64,000 nt of DNA from Glaciimonas immobilis (GCF_011947285.1 NZ_JAAOZT010000009.1:310001-374000); one strand, 5' to 3'; numbered from the stretch's first letter, positions 26,989-37,204 are shown. Program-made: numbers and translations. The notes: a model not told the origin generated them from the sequence alone.

Positions 26989-27014
26989 CGCAGGGCGGCA
27001 ATTGACCGCCTGCG
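26989..27014. terminator. Hairpin between convergent DUF2917 and yigZ genes
   Basis: CGCAGG-G-CGG pairs with CCG-CCTGCG around CAATTGA. No T-run follows, so it may be a Rho-assisted or mRNA-end structure rather than a classical terminator. Confidence 0.4.
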
Positions 27015-27044
27015 ATACGTTATGGTGATTTACGCCAGCGTCTT

Positions 27045-27641
27045 TTAAGCGTCATCGGGAGAATGCCATTGCAAGGCACCGTGACAGACTTCATTGGCGT
27101 CGTGCTGTAACGCCGATGCGGCGGAGAGTGGTAGCGAAAAACACATGCTGACCGCCTCGCTATGCCTGACTTCCCCCAGCGTGGCTCCGTTGTTTTGTAG
27201 CAATCGGCGCAAAGTCCCTTCCAGTGCATAAGGCACCGTAGCGCACAACGTGATGGTCGCGACAAGTTCGATCTTCTCCGCGCCCAGTAACGCTTGCGCC
27301 ACCGCATCGGTGTAAGCGCGCACCAACCCTCCGGCCCCCAAGCGAATCCCACCGTAATAACGGACCACCACCGCCAAAATCTGTTCCAGATCCTGATGAC
27401 GTAATACGTTTAGCATGGGCAGGCCGGCAGTGCCGCCAGGTTCGCCATCGTCTGACGCGCCGGAGTGGCCGCCGGCCAGCAGTGCCCAGCAAACGTGCGC
27501 GGCGTTGGGATGCTCAGCCCGCAGACGTGCAATTTCGGTCAAGGCTTCCGGACGTCCCGCCACGGCAGTGACGAATCCAATGAAGGTACTTTTCTTGATA
27601 TCGATTTTGCTGTACGCGGGTTGAGCTAAGCTAAATGCCAT
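27045..27641 (-). CDS. yigZ: YigZ/IMPACT family protein
   Basis: 198 residues from ATG 27641 (TTG/GTG extension to 27668 unlikely). N-terminal UPF0029/IMPACT domain with FIGFVTAVAGRPEA, the conserved SDDGEPGGTAGLPML loop, AVVVRYYGGIRLGAGGLVRAY, then a C-terminal DUF1949 ferredoxin-like domain. In E. coli YigZ has RNA-binding and possible translation-factor roles; the precise function is unknown. Confidence 0.88.
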   Translation of the reverse strand: MAFSLAQPAYSKIDIKKSTFIGFVTAVAGRPEALTEIARLRAEHPNAAHVCWALLAGGHSGASDDGEPGGTAGLPMLNVLRHQDLEQILAVVVRYYGGIRLGAGGLVRAYTDAVAQALLGAEKIELVATITLCATVPYALEGTLRRLLQNNGATLGEVRHSEAVSMCFSLPLSAASALQHDANEVCHGALQWHSPDDA

Positions 27642-27776
27642 GGTGTACTTTGATATCCGATATCTCAATTTGCGGTTACCTCTGGATCGGGTATCCTAAC
27701 GCATTCGGGCATTGGTCGACTTGTATTGCCGATTTCCCATTCTTCTTTCAACGCAAATATCCTAGTACATCACTCT

Positions 27777-28550
27777 ATGCCAAGAATTATTTCAGCCAAT
27801 CTTAACGGCATCCGTTCTGCCACCAAAAAAGGTTTCTTCGAGTGGATAAACAAGCAATCCGCCGATTTTATCTGCGTGCAGGAGTTAAAAGCGCAGGCCC
27901 CTGACATGTCGCCGGAAATGCTGGCACCGGAAGGATATGTCGGCAATTTTCACTATGCAGAAAAAAAGGGTTATTCCGGCGTTGGACTGTACAGCAAACG
28001 TGCGCCCAATGCAGTCCGGATTGGTTTTGGAAATCCCGAGTTTGATGCCGAAGGGCGTTATGTGGAATGCGATTTTGGCGATCTGACCGTTATTTCGCTG
28101 TATTGCCCTTCGGGATCGTCTGGCGAAGAGCGGCAGCTGGCTAAATTTCGCTTCATGGAAGCCTTTTTGCCGCATCTGCAAGAACTCAAAGCCAGTGGCC
28201 GTGAAGTGGTCATCTGTGGCGACTGGAATATCGCCCATAATGAGATCGATTTAAAAAACTTTAAAGGCAATAAGAAGAATTCCGGGTTTCTGCCGGAAGA
28301 GCGGGCGTGGCTAACGCAGCTGTTTGATGAAGTTTTGCTAGTGGATGTATTTCGCGTAGTTGAGCCGCGTGCCGAGCAATATACCTGGTGGAGTAATCGC
28401 GGTCAGGCATGGGCTAAAAACGTTGGCTGGCGCATCGATTATCACATCTCAACGCCCGGCATCGCCGGCAAGGCGCACGCGGTCGCGATTTACAAGGACG
28501 AGCGATTTTCTGATCACGCGCCGTTGACAATTGATTATGCGGACGCTTAA
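27777..28550 (+). CDS. xthA: Exodeoxyribonuclease III / AP endonuclease
   Basis: 257 residues. Cleaves at abasic sites and has 3'-5' exonuclease activity in base-excision repair. Endonuclease/exonuclease/phosphatase motifs: ISANLNGIRSA, CVQELKAQ (metal Glu), GDWNIAHNEIDLKN, WRIDYHIST and the catalytic SDHAPL. Start at ATG 27777 (MPRIISANLNG), matching the family; the open frame extends to 27726. Confidence 0.93.
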   Translation: MPRIISANLNGIRSATKKGFFEWINKQSADFICVQELKAQAPDMSPEMLAPEGYVGNFHYAEKKGYSGVGLYSKRAPNAVRIGFGNPEFDAEGRYVECDFGDLTVISLYCPSGSSGEERQLAKFRFMEAFLPHLQELKASGREVVICGDWNIAHNEIDLKNFKGNKKNSGFLPEERAWLTQLFDEVLLVDVFRVVEPRAEQYTWWSNRGQAWAKNVGWRIDYHISTPGIAGKAHAVAIYKDERFSDHAPLTIDYADA

Positions 28551-28579
28551 TCGATAACATAACCAATAACATAACCAAT

Positions 28580-28621
28580 GGTGAAGCAATGTGGCGCGAT
28601 GTGCGCCTCTATTTTTTCACC
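28580..28621 (+). terminator. Terminator after xthA
   Basis: Inner stem GGCGC/GCGCC (28593-28597, 28603-28607) followed by TCTATTTTTT, nested in an outer GGTGAA/TTCACC pair (28580-28585, 28616-28621). It is 30 bases after the xthA stop and between convergent genes. Confidence 0.6.
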
Positions 28622-28671
28622 ATTTTCAGTGCATTCCAGCGCCGCATTTAGGCGCGTCTTTAGACCCGTCC

Positions 28672-29439
28672 TCAGACCCGCACTTCTCCATCCACAAACA
28701 CCTTCAATTCCCCCGCGCCAAACTGCACCCAGACCTCGTTGGTGGTCAATGGCGAGGTCACGATCACGGCAACGCGATCCTTGGGCGTCGTTACCTGAGA
28801 GAAATCCACAGTCACGTCTTCATCCGAAAGCTTGGCTTCAGCAAACGGAAATTGTCGAATGATGTAATACAAATTGGTGGAGCAATGCGCGAACAAAGCC
28901 GATCCGTCAGAAAGCATCATGTTAAACGTGCCGTGCCCGGCGATCTCGGTGGTGAGTTCTTGCAACGCCGTGGTTAGCGCGGACGTAGACGGTAACGTCT
29001 CGCCGAAACGCTGTCGCAGTTCTTGCAAAATATAGCAAAACGCCAACTCGCTGTCGGTAGTACCGACCGGGCGAAACGCGCCGTTCAGTTGCGGGGCAAA
29101 CTCTTTTAAATCACCATTGTGCGCAAACACCCAGTAGCGTCCCCATAACTCGCGAACGAAAGGGTGGCAATTTTCCAGCGCCACTTGCCCTTGTGTCGCC
29201 TTGCGAATATGGGCAATGACGTTTTTGGATTTAATCGGACAGCGACGGATTAAGTCCGCCACCGGCGACGCGACTGCCGCCTGGTAATCAACGAAATGGC
29301 GCACACCATTGCCTTCAAAAAAGGCAATGCCCCAGCCATCGCTATGATGGTCGGTTTGGCCGCCGCGGGTAGAAAAACCGGTAAAACTAAACACAATGTC
29401 GGTCGGTACATTGCAGTTCATTCCAAGTAACTGGCACAT
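28672..29439 (-). CDS. Class II glutamine amidotransferase (YafJ family)
   Basis: 255 residues. The catalytic nucleophile is Cys2 exposed after Met removal (MCQLLGMN). Other marks: HSDGWGIAFFE, AHIRKATQGQV, FAHNGDL and GTTDSELAFCYIL. This is the free-standing YafJ/GatII-like family related to EgtC; the physiological substrate is uncertain. Not linked to a partner synthase here. Confidence 0.85.
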   Translation of the reverse strand: MCQLLGMNCNVPTDIVFSFTGFSTRGGQTDHHSDGWGIAFFEGNGVRHFVDYQAAVASPVADLIRRCPIKSKNVIAHIRKATQGQVALENCHPFVRELWGRYWVFAHNGDLKEFAPQLNGAFRPVGTTDSELAFCYILQELRQRFGETLPSTSALTTALQELTTEIAGHGTFNMMLSDGSALFAHCSTNLYYIIRQFPFAEAKLSDEDVTVDFSQVTTPKDRVAVIVTSPLTTNEVWVQFGAGELKVFVDGEVRV

Positions 29440-29803
29440 AATTTCAGAATAGAATAAGGAATTAAAGTACGCTTAACAGCGAAATAATGTAACGGAAACC
29501 CACGGATAACGGTAACACGTGATAGCCGTCGGAAAAATAAATATTGCGGGTCATCAGGCCTATGAGAATCACCAATGCACGTTTGGCCGGTGATATCAAC
29601 ATGCCCGATCACCGTTGATATGACTCGGCGGTTTGGTGTGTACTTCACTATGCGAGCGCGGTTTCGGGTCAATCAGCAAGCAGAATATGACGTATGCATG
29701 GTGGCGGTTAAACTTCTTTCTGAAATAAAGAGAAGTATTCATCCGCTTGAATTTTGGGGGACTCAAGGATGCCAGCGCGTTAGTGATCAAGATTGTTATC
29801 GCC
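29440..29803. other. Gap between the amidotransferase and the Lrp-type gene
   Basis: 364 bases of moderate AT content, no recognised gene or repeat. The short frames have no ribosome-binding site or family features. Confidence 0.4.
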
Positions 29804-30271
29804 TTAATCCGCCAACGGCAACGGACTTGGCGACTTTATTTCCTCCAGGCACACCATCGATTTAACGCCCGCCACGCCCGGGACCTGCATCAGCCGATCT
29901 GTCAGAAATCCGGATAGCGATTTCAAGTCGTTGGCGACAACTTTAAGCAAATAATCGAAATCGCCGGAAATGGCGTAACACTCCAGGATTTCCGGGAAAG
30001 CGCGGATGATTTTTTCGAGCTTTCGCACCTGTTTGAATTGTTCACGAGCGATATTCAGACTGACAAACGCCGTCACACCCAGTCCAATCGCGGCGGGTTC
30101 TACCTGTGCCGCATAACCGCGAATAATGCCCTCCTTTTCCAGCCGATGTACGCGCCGGTAGCATTGCGGCGGCGACAAATTTACCTGTTCCGATAACTCC
30201 ACATTGGATGCCCTGCCATTGGCTTGCAGCATGCGTAAAATAATTTTGTCGTAGCGATCAAGGTTTTCCAT
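29804..30271 (-). CDS. Lrp/AsnC family regulator
   Basis: 155 residues from ATG 30271 (TTG 30280 possible). N-terminal HTH (DRYDKIILRMLQANGRASNV, LSPPQCYRRVHRLEKEGIIR) and a C-terminal RAM/AsnC ligand-binding domain (ILECYAISGDFDYLLKVVA). Divergent from the ornithine aminotransferase gene with 117 bases between; the expected role is activation of rocD and the next gene in response to arginine or ornithine. Ligand not visible from sequence. Confidence 0.88.
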   Translation of the reverse strand: MENLDRYDKIILRMLQANGRASNVELSEQVNLSPPQCYRRVHRLEKEGIIRGYAAQVEPAAIGLGVTAFVSLNIAREQFKQVRKLEKIIRAFPEILECYAISGDFDYLLKVVANDLKSLSGFLTDRLMQVPGVAGVKSMVCLEEIKSPSPLPLAD

Positions 30272-30286
30272 TATTTCCAATTTTAT

Positions 30287-30299
30287 GCACGATTCGTGC
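30287..30299. promoter_or_regulatory. Dyad operator candidate in the lrp-rocD intergenic region
   Basis: GCACGA-T-TCGTGC, a perfect 13-base dyad directly upstream of the Lrp-type gene. Further right, TATGCTCCATTATGCACA holds two half-site-like TATGC motifs. Plausible Lrp-family sites; unproven. Confidence 0.4.
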
Positions 30300-30388
30300 G
30301 CCGAAGTTTAAAAATATGCTCCATTATGCACAATTATTTTTATGTTTTGTGACTATCATGTATTCATAATTAACGACCGGAGCGCATC

Positions 30389-31624
30389 ATGAAAAATCCT
30401 GCCATCGCGTTGGAAACACGCTATTGCGCTCATAATTACGCCCCATTACCGGTCGTCCTCAGCAGTGGTCGCGGGGTGTGGCTGATCGATGAAATGGGCA
30501 AGCATTATCTCGACATGATGTCCGCGTATTCGGCAGTCAGCTTCGGACACAGCAATCCCACCTTGGTCAGTGCACTGACCCGTCAGGCCAACCGGCTCGC
30601 GGTGACTTCGCGTGCGTTTTATACCGATCAATTGGGGCCATTCCTGCAACTACTCTGTGAAATGACCGGGCAACCTAAAGCGCTGCCAATGAATAGCGGT
30701 GCAGAAGCAGTCGAAACCGCACTTAAGGCCGCCCGCAAATGGGGGCACAAGGTTAAAGGGATACCCGATAACAGCGCTGAAATCATCGTTTGCAAAGGTA
30801 ACTTTGGCGGCCGCACTACGACCATTATCGGCTTCTCGTCCGAACCGCAATATCGCGATGGTTTCGGTCCTTTCGCAGCGGGCTTTGTATCGATCCCATT
30901 CGGTGATGCCGCGGCACTGGAAGCCGCGATTACACCGCATACTGCCGCGTTTCTGGTCGAGCCAATTCAGGGAGAAGGCGGGATCATCGTGCCGCCAGAA
31001 GGCTATCTGACAGCATGCAGTGAAATCTGTTCACGCCATAATGTTCTGCTCATTTGCGACGAAGTGCAAACCGGATTGGGCCGTACCGGCAGATTACTGG
31101 CCTGCGATCATGAGAACGTCGTGCCGGACGGCTTGATTCTTGGGAAAGCACTCGGTGGCGGCTTATTGCCGGTGTCGGCATTTTTAGCGCGTGAAGACGT
31201 CATGGCGGTATTTACGCCCGGCGATCACGGCAGCACCTTCGGCGGCAATCCGCTTGCCGCTGCGGTCGGTCACGCCGCGCTGTCGCTCTTGCGCGATGAT
31301 CATTTGCCCGCTGCCGCGGAACGCATGGGCCGCCGTTTGCAAAGTGGATTGCGCGCGATCTCGCATCCCGCGATACGTGCGGTGCGCGGCAAAGGCCTGC
31401 TTATCGGCGTAGAACTGGATCCAGCCATTATCTCGGGAAGGGCGTTTTGCGAATTGTTGCTGGAGTTCGGCTTGCTGACCAAAGACACGCATGAAACCGT
31501 GGTGCGGTTTGCACCGCCGTTGACGATTAGTGCGGGTGAAATTGATACCGCACTCAGCATTATTCGGAAGGCTTTTGAGGCAATACCAACCGTTACCGAA
31601 CCCGCCGAGCGGAGTGCCGCATGA
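30389..31624 (+). CDS. rocD: Ornithine aminotransferase
   Basis: 411 residues, class III PLP aminotransferase that turns ornithine into glutamate semialdehyde. Motifs: MMSAYSAVSFGHSNP, MNSGAEAVETALKAARKWG, EPIQGEGGIIVPPEGYL, ICDEVQTGLGRTG and PLP-Lys in LGKALGGGLLPVSA, with GSTFGGNPLA; these fit ornithine aminotransferase better than acetylornithine aminotransferase. GGAG precedes the ATG. It overlaps the following dimethylargininase-like gene by four bases (ATGA). Confidence 0.9.
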   Translation: MKNPAIALETRYCAHNYAPLPVVLSSGRGVWLIDEMGKHYLDMMSAYSAVSFGHSNPTLVSALTRQANRLAVTSRAFYTDQLGPFLQLLCEMTGQPKALPMNSGAEAVETALKAARKWGHKVKGIPDNSAEIIVCKGNFGGRTTTIIGFSSEPQYRDGFGPFAAGFVSIPFGDAAALEAAITPHTAAFLVEPIQGEGGIIVPPEGYLTACSEICSRHNVLLICDEVQTGLGRTGRLLACDHENVVPDGLILGKALGGGLLPVSAFLAREDVMAVFTPGDHGSTFGGNPLAAAVGHAALSLLRDDHLPAAAERMGRRLQSGLRAISHPAIRAVRGKGLLIGVELDPAIISGRAFCELLLEFGLLTKDTHETVVRFAPPLTISAGEIDTALSIIRKAFEAIPTVTEPAERSAA

Positions 31625-32562
31625 GGGCGACCGGAGGATCGGGCGAAACCTCGAACCCGACACTGGGCACCCTCTCGGAAATCAGGACGAGCAGCAGATC
31701 GACCTACCTAATGTGTGCACCCGATCATTTCGAGGTTTCCTACATCATTAATCCATGGATGGCAGGCAATATTGCACACGCAGATCGCACTGTTGCATCG
31801 CAGCAATGGAACGCATTAACGTCTGCAATCTCTGCCGTCGCAAATATCCAACTGATACAGGGCAGACCCGGCGTCCCCGACATGGTGTTTACCGCCAATG
31901 GCGGCGTCGTGCGCGGGAGCAAAGTAGTCCTTTCCAGATTTCGGCATGTTGAGCGGGAGGCCGAAGAAATCTACTTCGCCCGTTGGTTCTTGACGCGCGG
32001 TTTTGAAGTGTTGAGGCTGGCACCGCACCTGCCGTTTGAAGGAGCGGGGGACGCATTACTCGACCGAAAAGATGCGTTGTTATGGTTTGGTCACGGACAC
32101 CGATCCGATGTGGCATGCGCTGGCGCGCTATCGCAACTGCTGGACATTGAAGTGCAGCCGCTACGTTTGGTGGACCCGCGTTTTTATCATCTTGATACGT
32201 GTTTCTGTCCACTTGAGGGCGGCGAGGTCATGTATTTCCCCGATGCTTTCGATGCCGCATCTCAGGCCGTTATCACCGCACGCGTTCCGGCACATCGACG
32301 GATCATCGTAAGCGCGACGGACGCGTTGTATTTTGCGTGTAACAGCGTCAATTGTGGCAATCACATTTTTCTTAACCGAGCCACCCCGGCATTGGTGGCG
32401 ACGCTCATGGCACATGGTTATCAAGCGCATCAAACGCCGCTTACGGAGTTTTTAAAGGCTGGTGGTGCGGCTAAATGTCTGACTTTGAAACTAAATGAAC
32501 CGTTTTCTAACGCGGATTCAGTGCGCTCTGCGAAGATGGTGGATACCGTTGATTTTGGTTGA
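31621..32562 (+). CDS. Dimethylargininase/amidinotransferase-family hydrolase
   Basis: 313 residues, guanidine-modifying (pentein) fold. MCAPDHFEVSYIINPWM near 31 and FTANGGVV near 90 contain the substrate-binding Asn/Asp; His in FYHLDTCF (about 189) and the nucleophilic Cys in GAAKCLTLKL (about 285) complete the site. The family includes dimethylarginine dimethylaminohydrolases and arginine or citrulline hydrolases. The four-base overlap with rocD suggests that it supplies ornithine or a precursor to RocD. The first 30 residues are unconserved; the true start may be ATG 31711. Confidence 0.8.
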   Translation: MRATGGSGETSNPTLGTLSEIRTSSRSTYLMCAPDHFEVSYIINPWMAGNIAHADRTVASQQWNALTSAISAVANIQLIQGRPGVPDMVFTANGGVVRGSKVVLSRFRHVEREAEEIYFARWFLTRGFEVLRLAPHLPFEGAGDALLDRKDALLWFGHGHRSDVACAGALSQLLDIEVQPLRLVDPRFYHLDTCFCPLEGGEVMYFPDAFDAASQAVITARVPAHRRIIVSATDALYFACNSVNCGNHIFLNRATPALVATLMAHGYQAHQTPLTEFLKAGGAAKCLTLKLNEPFSNADSVRSAKMVDTVDFG

Positions 32563-32675
32563 ATTCGGATGATGGTGCCATACTGGTGCCTGGTTTTTGC
32601 CTCGTGTCACCATCCAGACGCGCAAAACACAGTATTTCCGGTCAATGGGCCACCGTCCCCAAACTATTGTTTCAA

Positions 32676-32757
32676 AGGACATAACCCCTTGATTTAACGT
32701 ATAATTTCCCCTAACTACCGTATGTTCAGCCCGGCGCTTTTGGCGGCCGGGTTTTTT
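32676..32757 (+). promoter_or_regulatory. Promoter followed at once by a terminator, upstream of metH
   Basis: AGGACA (32676-32681), 18 bases, TATAAT (32700-32705). Twenty-four bases later comes a strong terminator: CCCGGC (32730-32735), 10-base loop, GCCGGG (32746-32751), then T6. The metH ATG lies 48 bases beyond. A transcript started here would end after about 45 nucleotides unless antiterminated. Either an attenuator of metH or a terminator for transcripts arriving from rocD. Confidence 0.55.
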
Positions 32758-32805
32758 GCATTGTTAACATCGGATCATTACCATTTCAAAGACTAAAGTA
32801 AGCCT

Positions 32806-35800
32806 ATGAAGCCCGTCGTCACCGCAACCTCTCCAACCGAAACCCATCTGCGCACGTTATTGTCGCAGCGCATCCTCATACTGGATGGCGCAATGGGCAC
32901 CATGATTCAGCAATACAAGCTGACGGAAGAAGATTATCGGGGCGGTCCGGAAGGGCGCTTTATCGGGTTTCAAGGTACCGGGCGCGAGTTGTTCGTCAAG
33001 GGCAATAATGAGCTGCTGTCGCTAACCCAGCCGGACATCATCAGCGAAGTCCATGAGCAGTATCTGGCCGCCGGTGCCGACCTGATCGAGACCAATACTT
33101 TCGGTGCCACCACTGTAGCGCAGGACGATTATCACATGGCGCATCTGGCGTATGAGATGAACGTCGTCTCCGCCCGTCTGGCGCGTGCCGCCTGCGATAA
33201 ATACTCGACTCCCGACAAGCCGCGTTTCGTCGCTGGCGCACTTGGACCGACACCTAAAACCGCATCGATCTCACCCGATGTCAACGATCCGGCAGCACGT
33301 AACGTCACCTTTGATCAGCTCGCCACCGCTTATCTTGAGCAAACCCGTGCGCTGGTCGAAGGCGGTGCCGACGTGTTGCTGGTCGAAACCATTTTCGACA
33401 CGCTTAATTGTAAGGCAGCGTTGTTCGCGATTGATACCTTCTTTGAAGAGTCCGGTCTGCGCTTGCCGATCATGATTTCTGGCACCGTGACCGATGCTTC
33501 CGGCCGTATTTTATCCGGGCAAACGGTACCGGCTTTCTGGAACTCGATTCGCCACGCCAATCCCCTCACCGTGGGTCTTAACTGTGCATTGGGTGCGGCG
33601 CTGATGCGCCCGTACGCCGAAGAGTTATCCAAGATTGCCGATACCTTTGTCTGTATCTATCCGAACGCTGGTTTGCCCAATCCGATGAGCGATACCGGTT
33701 TCGATGAGACACCGGATGTGACCTCATCATTGCTCAAAGACTTCGCAGAAAGCGGCTTCGTTAACATCGCTGGCGGTTGCTGTGGCACTACGCCCGATCA
33801 CATCAGAGCGATTGCCGATACCGTCGCCAACATTGCGCCGCGTCAAGTGCCCGAGACCACGCATGAGATGCGCCTGTCCGGCCTCGAACCATTTACCATC
33901 GACGACAGTTCGTTGTTCGTCAACGTCGGCGAGCGGACTAACGTCACCGGATCGAAAGCTTTCGCGCGGCTGATTCTGAATGAGCAATACGACGAAGCGC
34001 TGACGGTAGCGCGGCAGCAGGTAGAAAACGGCGCCCAAATCATCGACATCAACATGGATGAGGCGATGCTGGATTCGTTAGCAGCGATGACGCGCTTTTT
34101 ACATCTGATTGCTTCCGAGCCGGACATCGCCCGCGTACCGATCATGATCGACTCATCCAAATGGTCGGTGATTGAGGCGGGTCTAAAATGCGTGCAGGGC
34201 AAAGCCATCGTCAACTCGATTTCGATGAAAGAAGGCGAGGCGGAATTCATCCGTCAGGCCACATTGTGTCGTCGCTACGGTGCCGCGGTCATCGTCATGG
34301 CTTTCGATGAAAAAGGTCAGGCCGATACCTACGAACGCAAGACCGAAATTTGCAAACGCGCTTATGACATTCTGGTTGAGCAAGTGGGCATACCGCCCGA
34401 AGATATCATTTTCGATCCCAATATTTTTGCCATCGCTACCGGCATCGAAGAGCACAACAACTACGCCGTAGACTTCATCAACGCCACGCGCTGGATTCAT
34501 CAAAATCTGCCGTACGCAAAGATCAGCGGCGGCGTGTCCAACGTCAGCTTCAGCTTCCGCGGCAATGATCCCGCACGCGAGGCGATCCACACCGTGTTCT
34601 TGTATCACGCGATCAAAGCGGGCATGACGATGGGCATCGTCAACGCCGGTATGATGGGCGTGTATGACAGTTTGCCAGCCGAATTACGCGAGCGGGTCGA
34701 AGACGTCGTGCTGAACCGGCGCGATGATGCGACCGAACGCATGATCGAGATCGCCTCCACCTTAAAGGCTGGCGCGAAGAAAGAAGAAGAAACGCTGGAA
34801 TGGCGCAGCGGCACCGTGCAGCAACGTTTATCGCATGCGCTGGTGCAGGGCATTACGCAGTGGATCGTGGAAGATACCGAAGAAGCACGCCAGGAATTGC
34901 TGCATAACGGCGGTCGTCCGATCCATGTGATCGAGGGGCCGTTGATGGACGGTATGAACGTGGTTGGCGATCTGTTCGGTCAAGGCAAAATGTTTTTGCC
35001 GCAAGTTGTCAAATCCGCGCGCGTCATGAAACAGGCGGTGGCCCATTTGATTCCGTTCATCGAGGAAGAAAAACGCCTTGATGAAGAACGCACCGGCATC
35101 GCCGCCAAACCGAAAGGCAAGATCGTCATCGCCACGGTCAAAGGCGACGTCCACGATATCGGCAAAAACATCGTTTCGGTGGTCCTGCAATGTAATAACT
35201 TTGAAGTCGTCAACATGGGCGTGATGGTCCCGTGTTCCGAGATCTTGGCAATGGCCAAAGCGGAAAACGCCGACATCATCGGTCTCAGTGGATTGATCAC
35301 ACCGTCGCTGGAAGAGATGGCCTACGTCGCCAAAGAAATGCAACGCGATCCGTATTTCCGCAGCGTAAAAATGCCGCTCTTGATTGGTGGTGCGACCACC
35401 AGTCGCGCCCATACCGCCGTGAAGATTGCGCCGAATTATGAAGGCCCGGTAGTCTACGTCCCCGATGCATCACGTTCAGTCTCGGTAGCACAATCGCTGC
35501 TGACGCCAGAACAGCGCGACCAATACGTTGCCGAAATCGCCGTCGACTACGAACGTATTCGCGTCCAGCACGCCAACAAAAAAGCAGTGCCAATGCTGAA
35601 GCTGGCGGATGCACGAGCAAACCGCACCAAGCTCGATTTTGCACCGGTAAAGCCAAAATTTATCGGTCGCCGTTTATTCAAGAATGTCGACCTCGGTACC
35701 TTGGCGCGATACATCGACTGGGGTCCGTTCTTCCAAACCTGGGACCTGGCAGGACCGTATCCGGCCATTTTGACCGATGAAGTTGTCGGTGACGCCGCCA

Positions 35801-36564
35801 GCAAAGTGTTTGAAGAAGGTAAGGCGCTACTCAAAAAAGTTATTGATGGTCGCTGGCTGACCGCCAACGGTGTCATCGCCTTGTTACCGGCAAATACGGT
35901 CAATGATGACGACATTGAAGTCTATACCGACGAGACCCGCACGAAGGTCGCCTTCACCTATTACGGCACCCGTCAACAAACCGTAAAACCGGTGATTGAT
36001 GGCGTTGCAAGACCTAACCAATGTCTGGCAGATTTTATCGCGCCGAAGTCATCTGGAACCGCCGATTACATCGGCCTGTTTGCCGTCACTGCGGGACTTG
36101 GTATCGAGAAATACGAGAAGCGTTTTGAAGACGCGCATGATGACTATTCATCGATCATGCTAAAGTCTTTGGCAGACCGTTTGGCGGAAGCATTTGCAGA
36201 ATATTTACACGAGCGCGTGCGTAAAGATTTATGGGGTTATGCGCCGACCGAAGATTTATCCAGCGAAGCGCTGATCAAAGAAACCTACAGCGGCATCCGC
36301 CCCGCACCCGGCTATCCGGCATGTCCGGAGCACACGGTTAAAGCCGACATGTTCAAAGTATTACAATGCGAAGAAATCGGCATGCTATTGACCGAATCTT
36401 ACGCGATGTTCCCCGGCGCGGCAGTATCGGGCTTTTACATGGCGCATCCGGAGTCGAAGTATTTCGTGGTAGGCAAGATCGGCGACGATCAGGTCAGCGA
36501 TATGGCGAAGCGACGGGATGTGCCGAAAGAAGAAATTGAACGTTGGTTGGCACCGAATTTGTAA
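32806..36564 (+). CDS. metH: Cobalamin-dependent methionine synthase
   Basis: 1252 residues, full length and undivided. Domains in order: homocysteine-binding barrel (about 15-340; zinc Cys in GLNCALG and [10 protein letters not shown]), methyltetrahydrofolate-binding barrel (about 370-650; [22 protein letters not shown]), B12 cap and Rossmann domain (about 660-900; cobalt-ligand His near 781 in [11 protein letters not shown]), and SAM-binding activation domain (about 930-1250; [12 protein letters not shown]). Transfers methyl from methyltetrahydrofolate to homocysteine. Some Burkholderiales split metH into two genes; this one is a single frame. Terminator-like leader just upstream. Confidence 0.97.
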   Translation: MKPVVTATSPTETHLRTLLSQRILILDGAMGTMIQQYKLTEEDYRGGPEGRFIGFQGTGRELFVKGNNELLSLTQPDIISEVHEQYLAAGADLIETNTFGATTVAQDDYHMAHLAYEMNVVSARLARAACDKYSTPDKPRFVAGALGPTPKTASISPDVNDPAARNVTFDQLATAYLEQTRALVEGGADVLLVETIFDTLNCKAALFAIDTFFEESGLRLPIMISGTVTDASGRILSGQTVPAFWNSIRHANPLTVGLNCALGAALMRPYAEELSKIADTFVCIYPNAGLPNPMSDTGFDETPDVTSSLLKDFAESGFVNIAGGCCGTTPDHIRAIADTVANIAPRQVPETTHEMRLSGLEPFTIDDSSLFVNVGERTNVTGSKAFARLILNEQYDEALTVARQQVENGAQIIDINMDEAMLDSLAAMTRFLHLIASEPDIARVPIMIDSSKWSVIEAGLKCVQGKAIVNSISMKEGEAEFIRQATLCRRYGAAVIVMAFDEKGQADTYERKTEICKRAYDILVEQVGIPPEDIIFDPNIFAIATGIEEHNNYAVDFINATRWIHQNLPYAKISGGVSNVSFSFRGNDPAREAIHTVFLYHAIKAGMTMGIVNAGMMGVYDSLPAELRERVEDVVLNRRDDATERMIEIASTLKAGAKKEEETLEWRSGTVQQRLSHALVQGITQWIVEDTEEARQELLHNGGRPIHVIEGPLMDGMNVVGDLFGQGKMFLPQVVKSARVMKQAVAHLIPFIEEEKRLDEERTGIAAKPKGKIVIATVKGDVHDIGKNIVSVVLQCNNFEVVNMGVMVPCSEILAMAKAENADIIGLSGLITPSLEEMAYVAKEMQRDPYFRSVKMPLLIGGATTSRAHTAVKIAPNYEGPVVYVPDASRSVSVAQSLLTPEQRDQYVAEIAVDYERIRVQHANKKAVPMLKLADARANRTKLDFAPVKPKFIGRRLFKNVDLGTLARYIDWGPFFQTWDLAGPYPAILTDEVVGDAASKVFEEGKALLKKVIDGRWLTANGVIALLPANTVNDDDIEVYTDETRTKVAFTYYGTRQQTVKPVIDGVARPNQCLADFIAPKSSGTADYIGLFAVTAGLGIEKYEKRFEDAHDDYSSIMLKSLADRLAEAFAEYLHERVRKDLWGYAPTEDLSSEALIKETYSGIRPAPGYPACPEHTVKADMFKVLQCEEIGMLLTESYAMFPGAAVSGFYMAHPESKYFVVGKIGDDQVSDMAKRRDVPKEEIERWLAPNL

Positions 36565-37006
36565 TTATTCAACTAAATGTGGTCCGCCAGATAGAGCCTG
36601 ACAGCGATCAGGATAGAAGTCACCCGATGCCACGTCACCAGCGCTCTCAAGAAAATCAATGTCCAGAGTGGATTTGATGGCAAGGGTCGTCGGGGTATAC
36701 CGTTGTTTTAAAGTGACCGTAGCCCAGCGTGAAATTCGACCACGGTTTGCTGTACGCCTGCGCTGGCGCAATGTAACCACGCCGCAACTTGGTAGCTACT
36801 TGCGCTCTTTCAAGCGCTGTCGTCTACATTTCGGATATTGTCCTTTAAACCCTTTTTAGTTGCACGTTACTTGTTAAAAATCTAGGTAATACACCGGCGC
36901 AGGCGCCGGTGCGTGATTGAGAGCGGAACATGGGCCTTTTACAAAATTTTGCGCCAAAGAGGCTTTACTCAAGGCTAAATGACCACCCTAACCGGCGCCT
37001 CCACCC
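36565..37006. other. Gap after metH with a strong hairpin
   Basis: 442 bases. CACCGGCGC-AG-GCGCCGGTG at 36892-36911 is a perfect 9-bp inverted repeat and, on the minus strand, would lie downstream of the double-glycine peptide gene. A 71-codon minus frame (36565-36780) has no recognised family. Confidence 0.5.
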
Positions 37007-37204
37007 TCACATGAGAGTTTTGACAAAGTTTGCTGCCGCATCAAGTGACCCTTGCGGATCAACTGTGCCAGAAGTTTGGAAAAAGGCGGAAAGAGCACGA
37101 GCTTGGTCATTTGTGAGGGTAGAAACGGTTGAGGAGACGATCTCGCCTCCCGATACCATTTCAATATCATCATTGGTCAATTGTCGAAAAATACTTTGTG
37201 ACAT
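37007..37204 (-). CDS. Double-glycine leader peptide (bacteriocin/microcin-like precursor)
   Basis: 65 residues. AGGAG lies 7 bases before the ATG, the best ribosome-binding site in the neighbourhood. Residues 1-20, MSQSIFRQLTNDDIEMVSGG, have the form of a GG-type leader: hydrophobics at the usual intervals, acidic middle, Gly-Gly at -2/-1. The predicted 45-residue core is Ser/Thr/Ala-rich, without Cys, ending KTLM. Such leaders are cut by C39-peptidase ABC exporters; none is in the window. It could be a class II microcin-like peptide or a signalling peptide. No immunity gene recognised. Confidence 0.6.
   Translation of the reverse strand: MSQSIFRQLTNDDIEMVSGGEIVSSTVSTLTNDQARALSAFFQTSGTVDPQGSLDAAANFVKTLM

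Noticed and set aside
32706-32805. SAH, SAM or cobalamin riboswitch before metH
   Set aside because: The leader is too short and lacks the conserved cores of these riboswitches.
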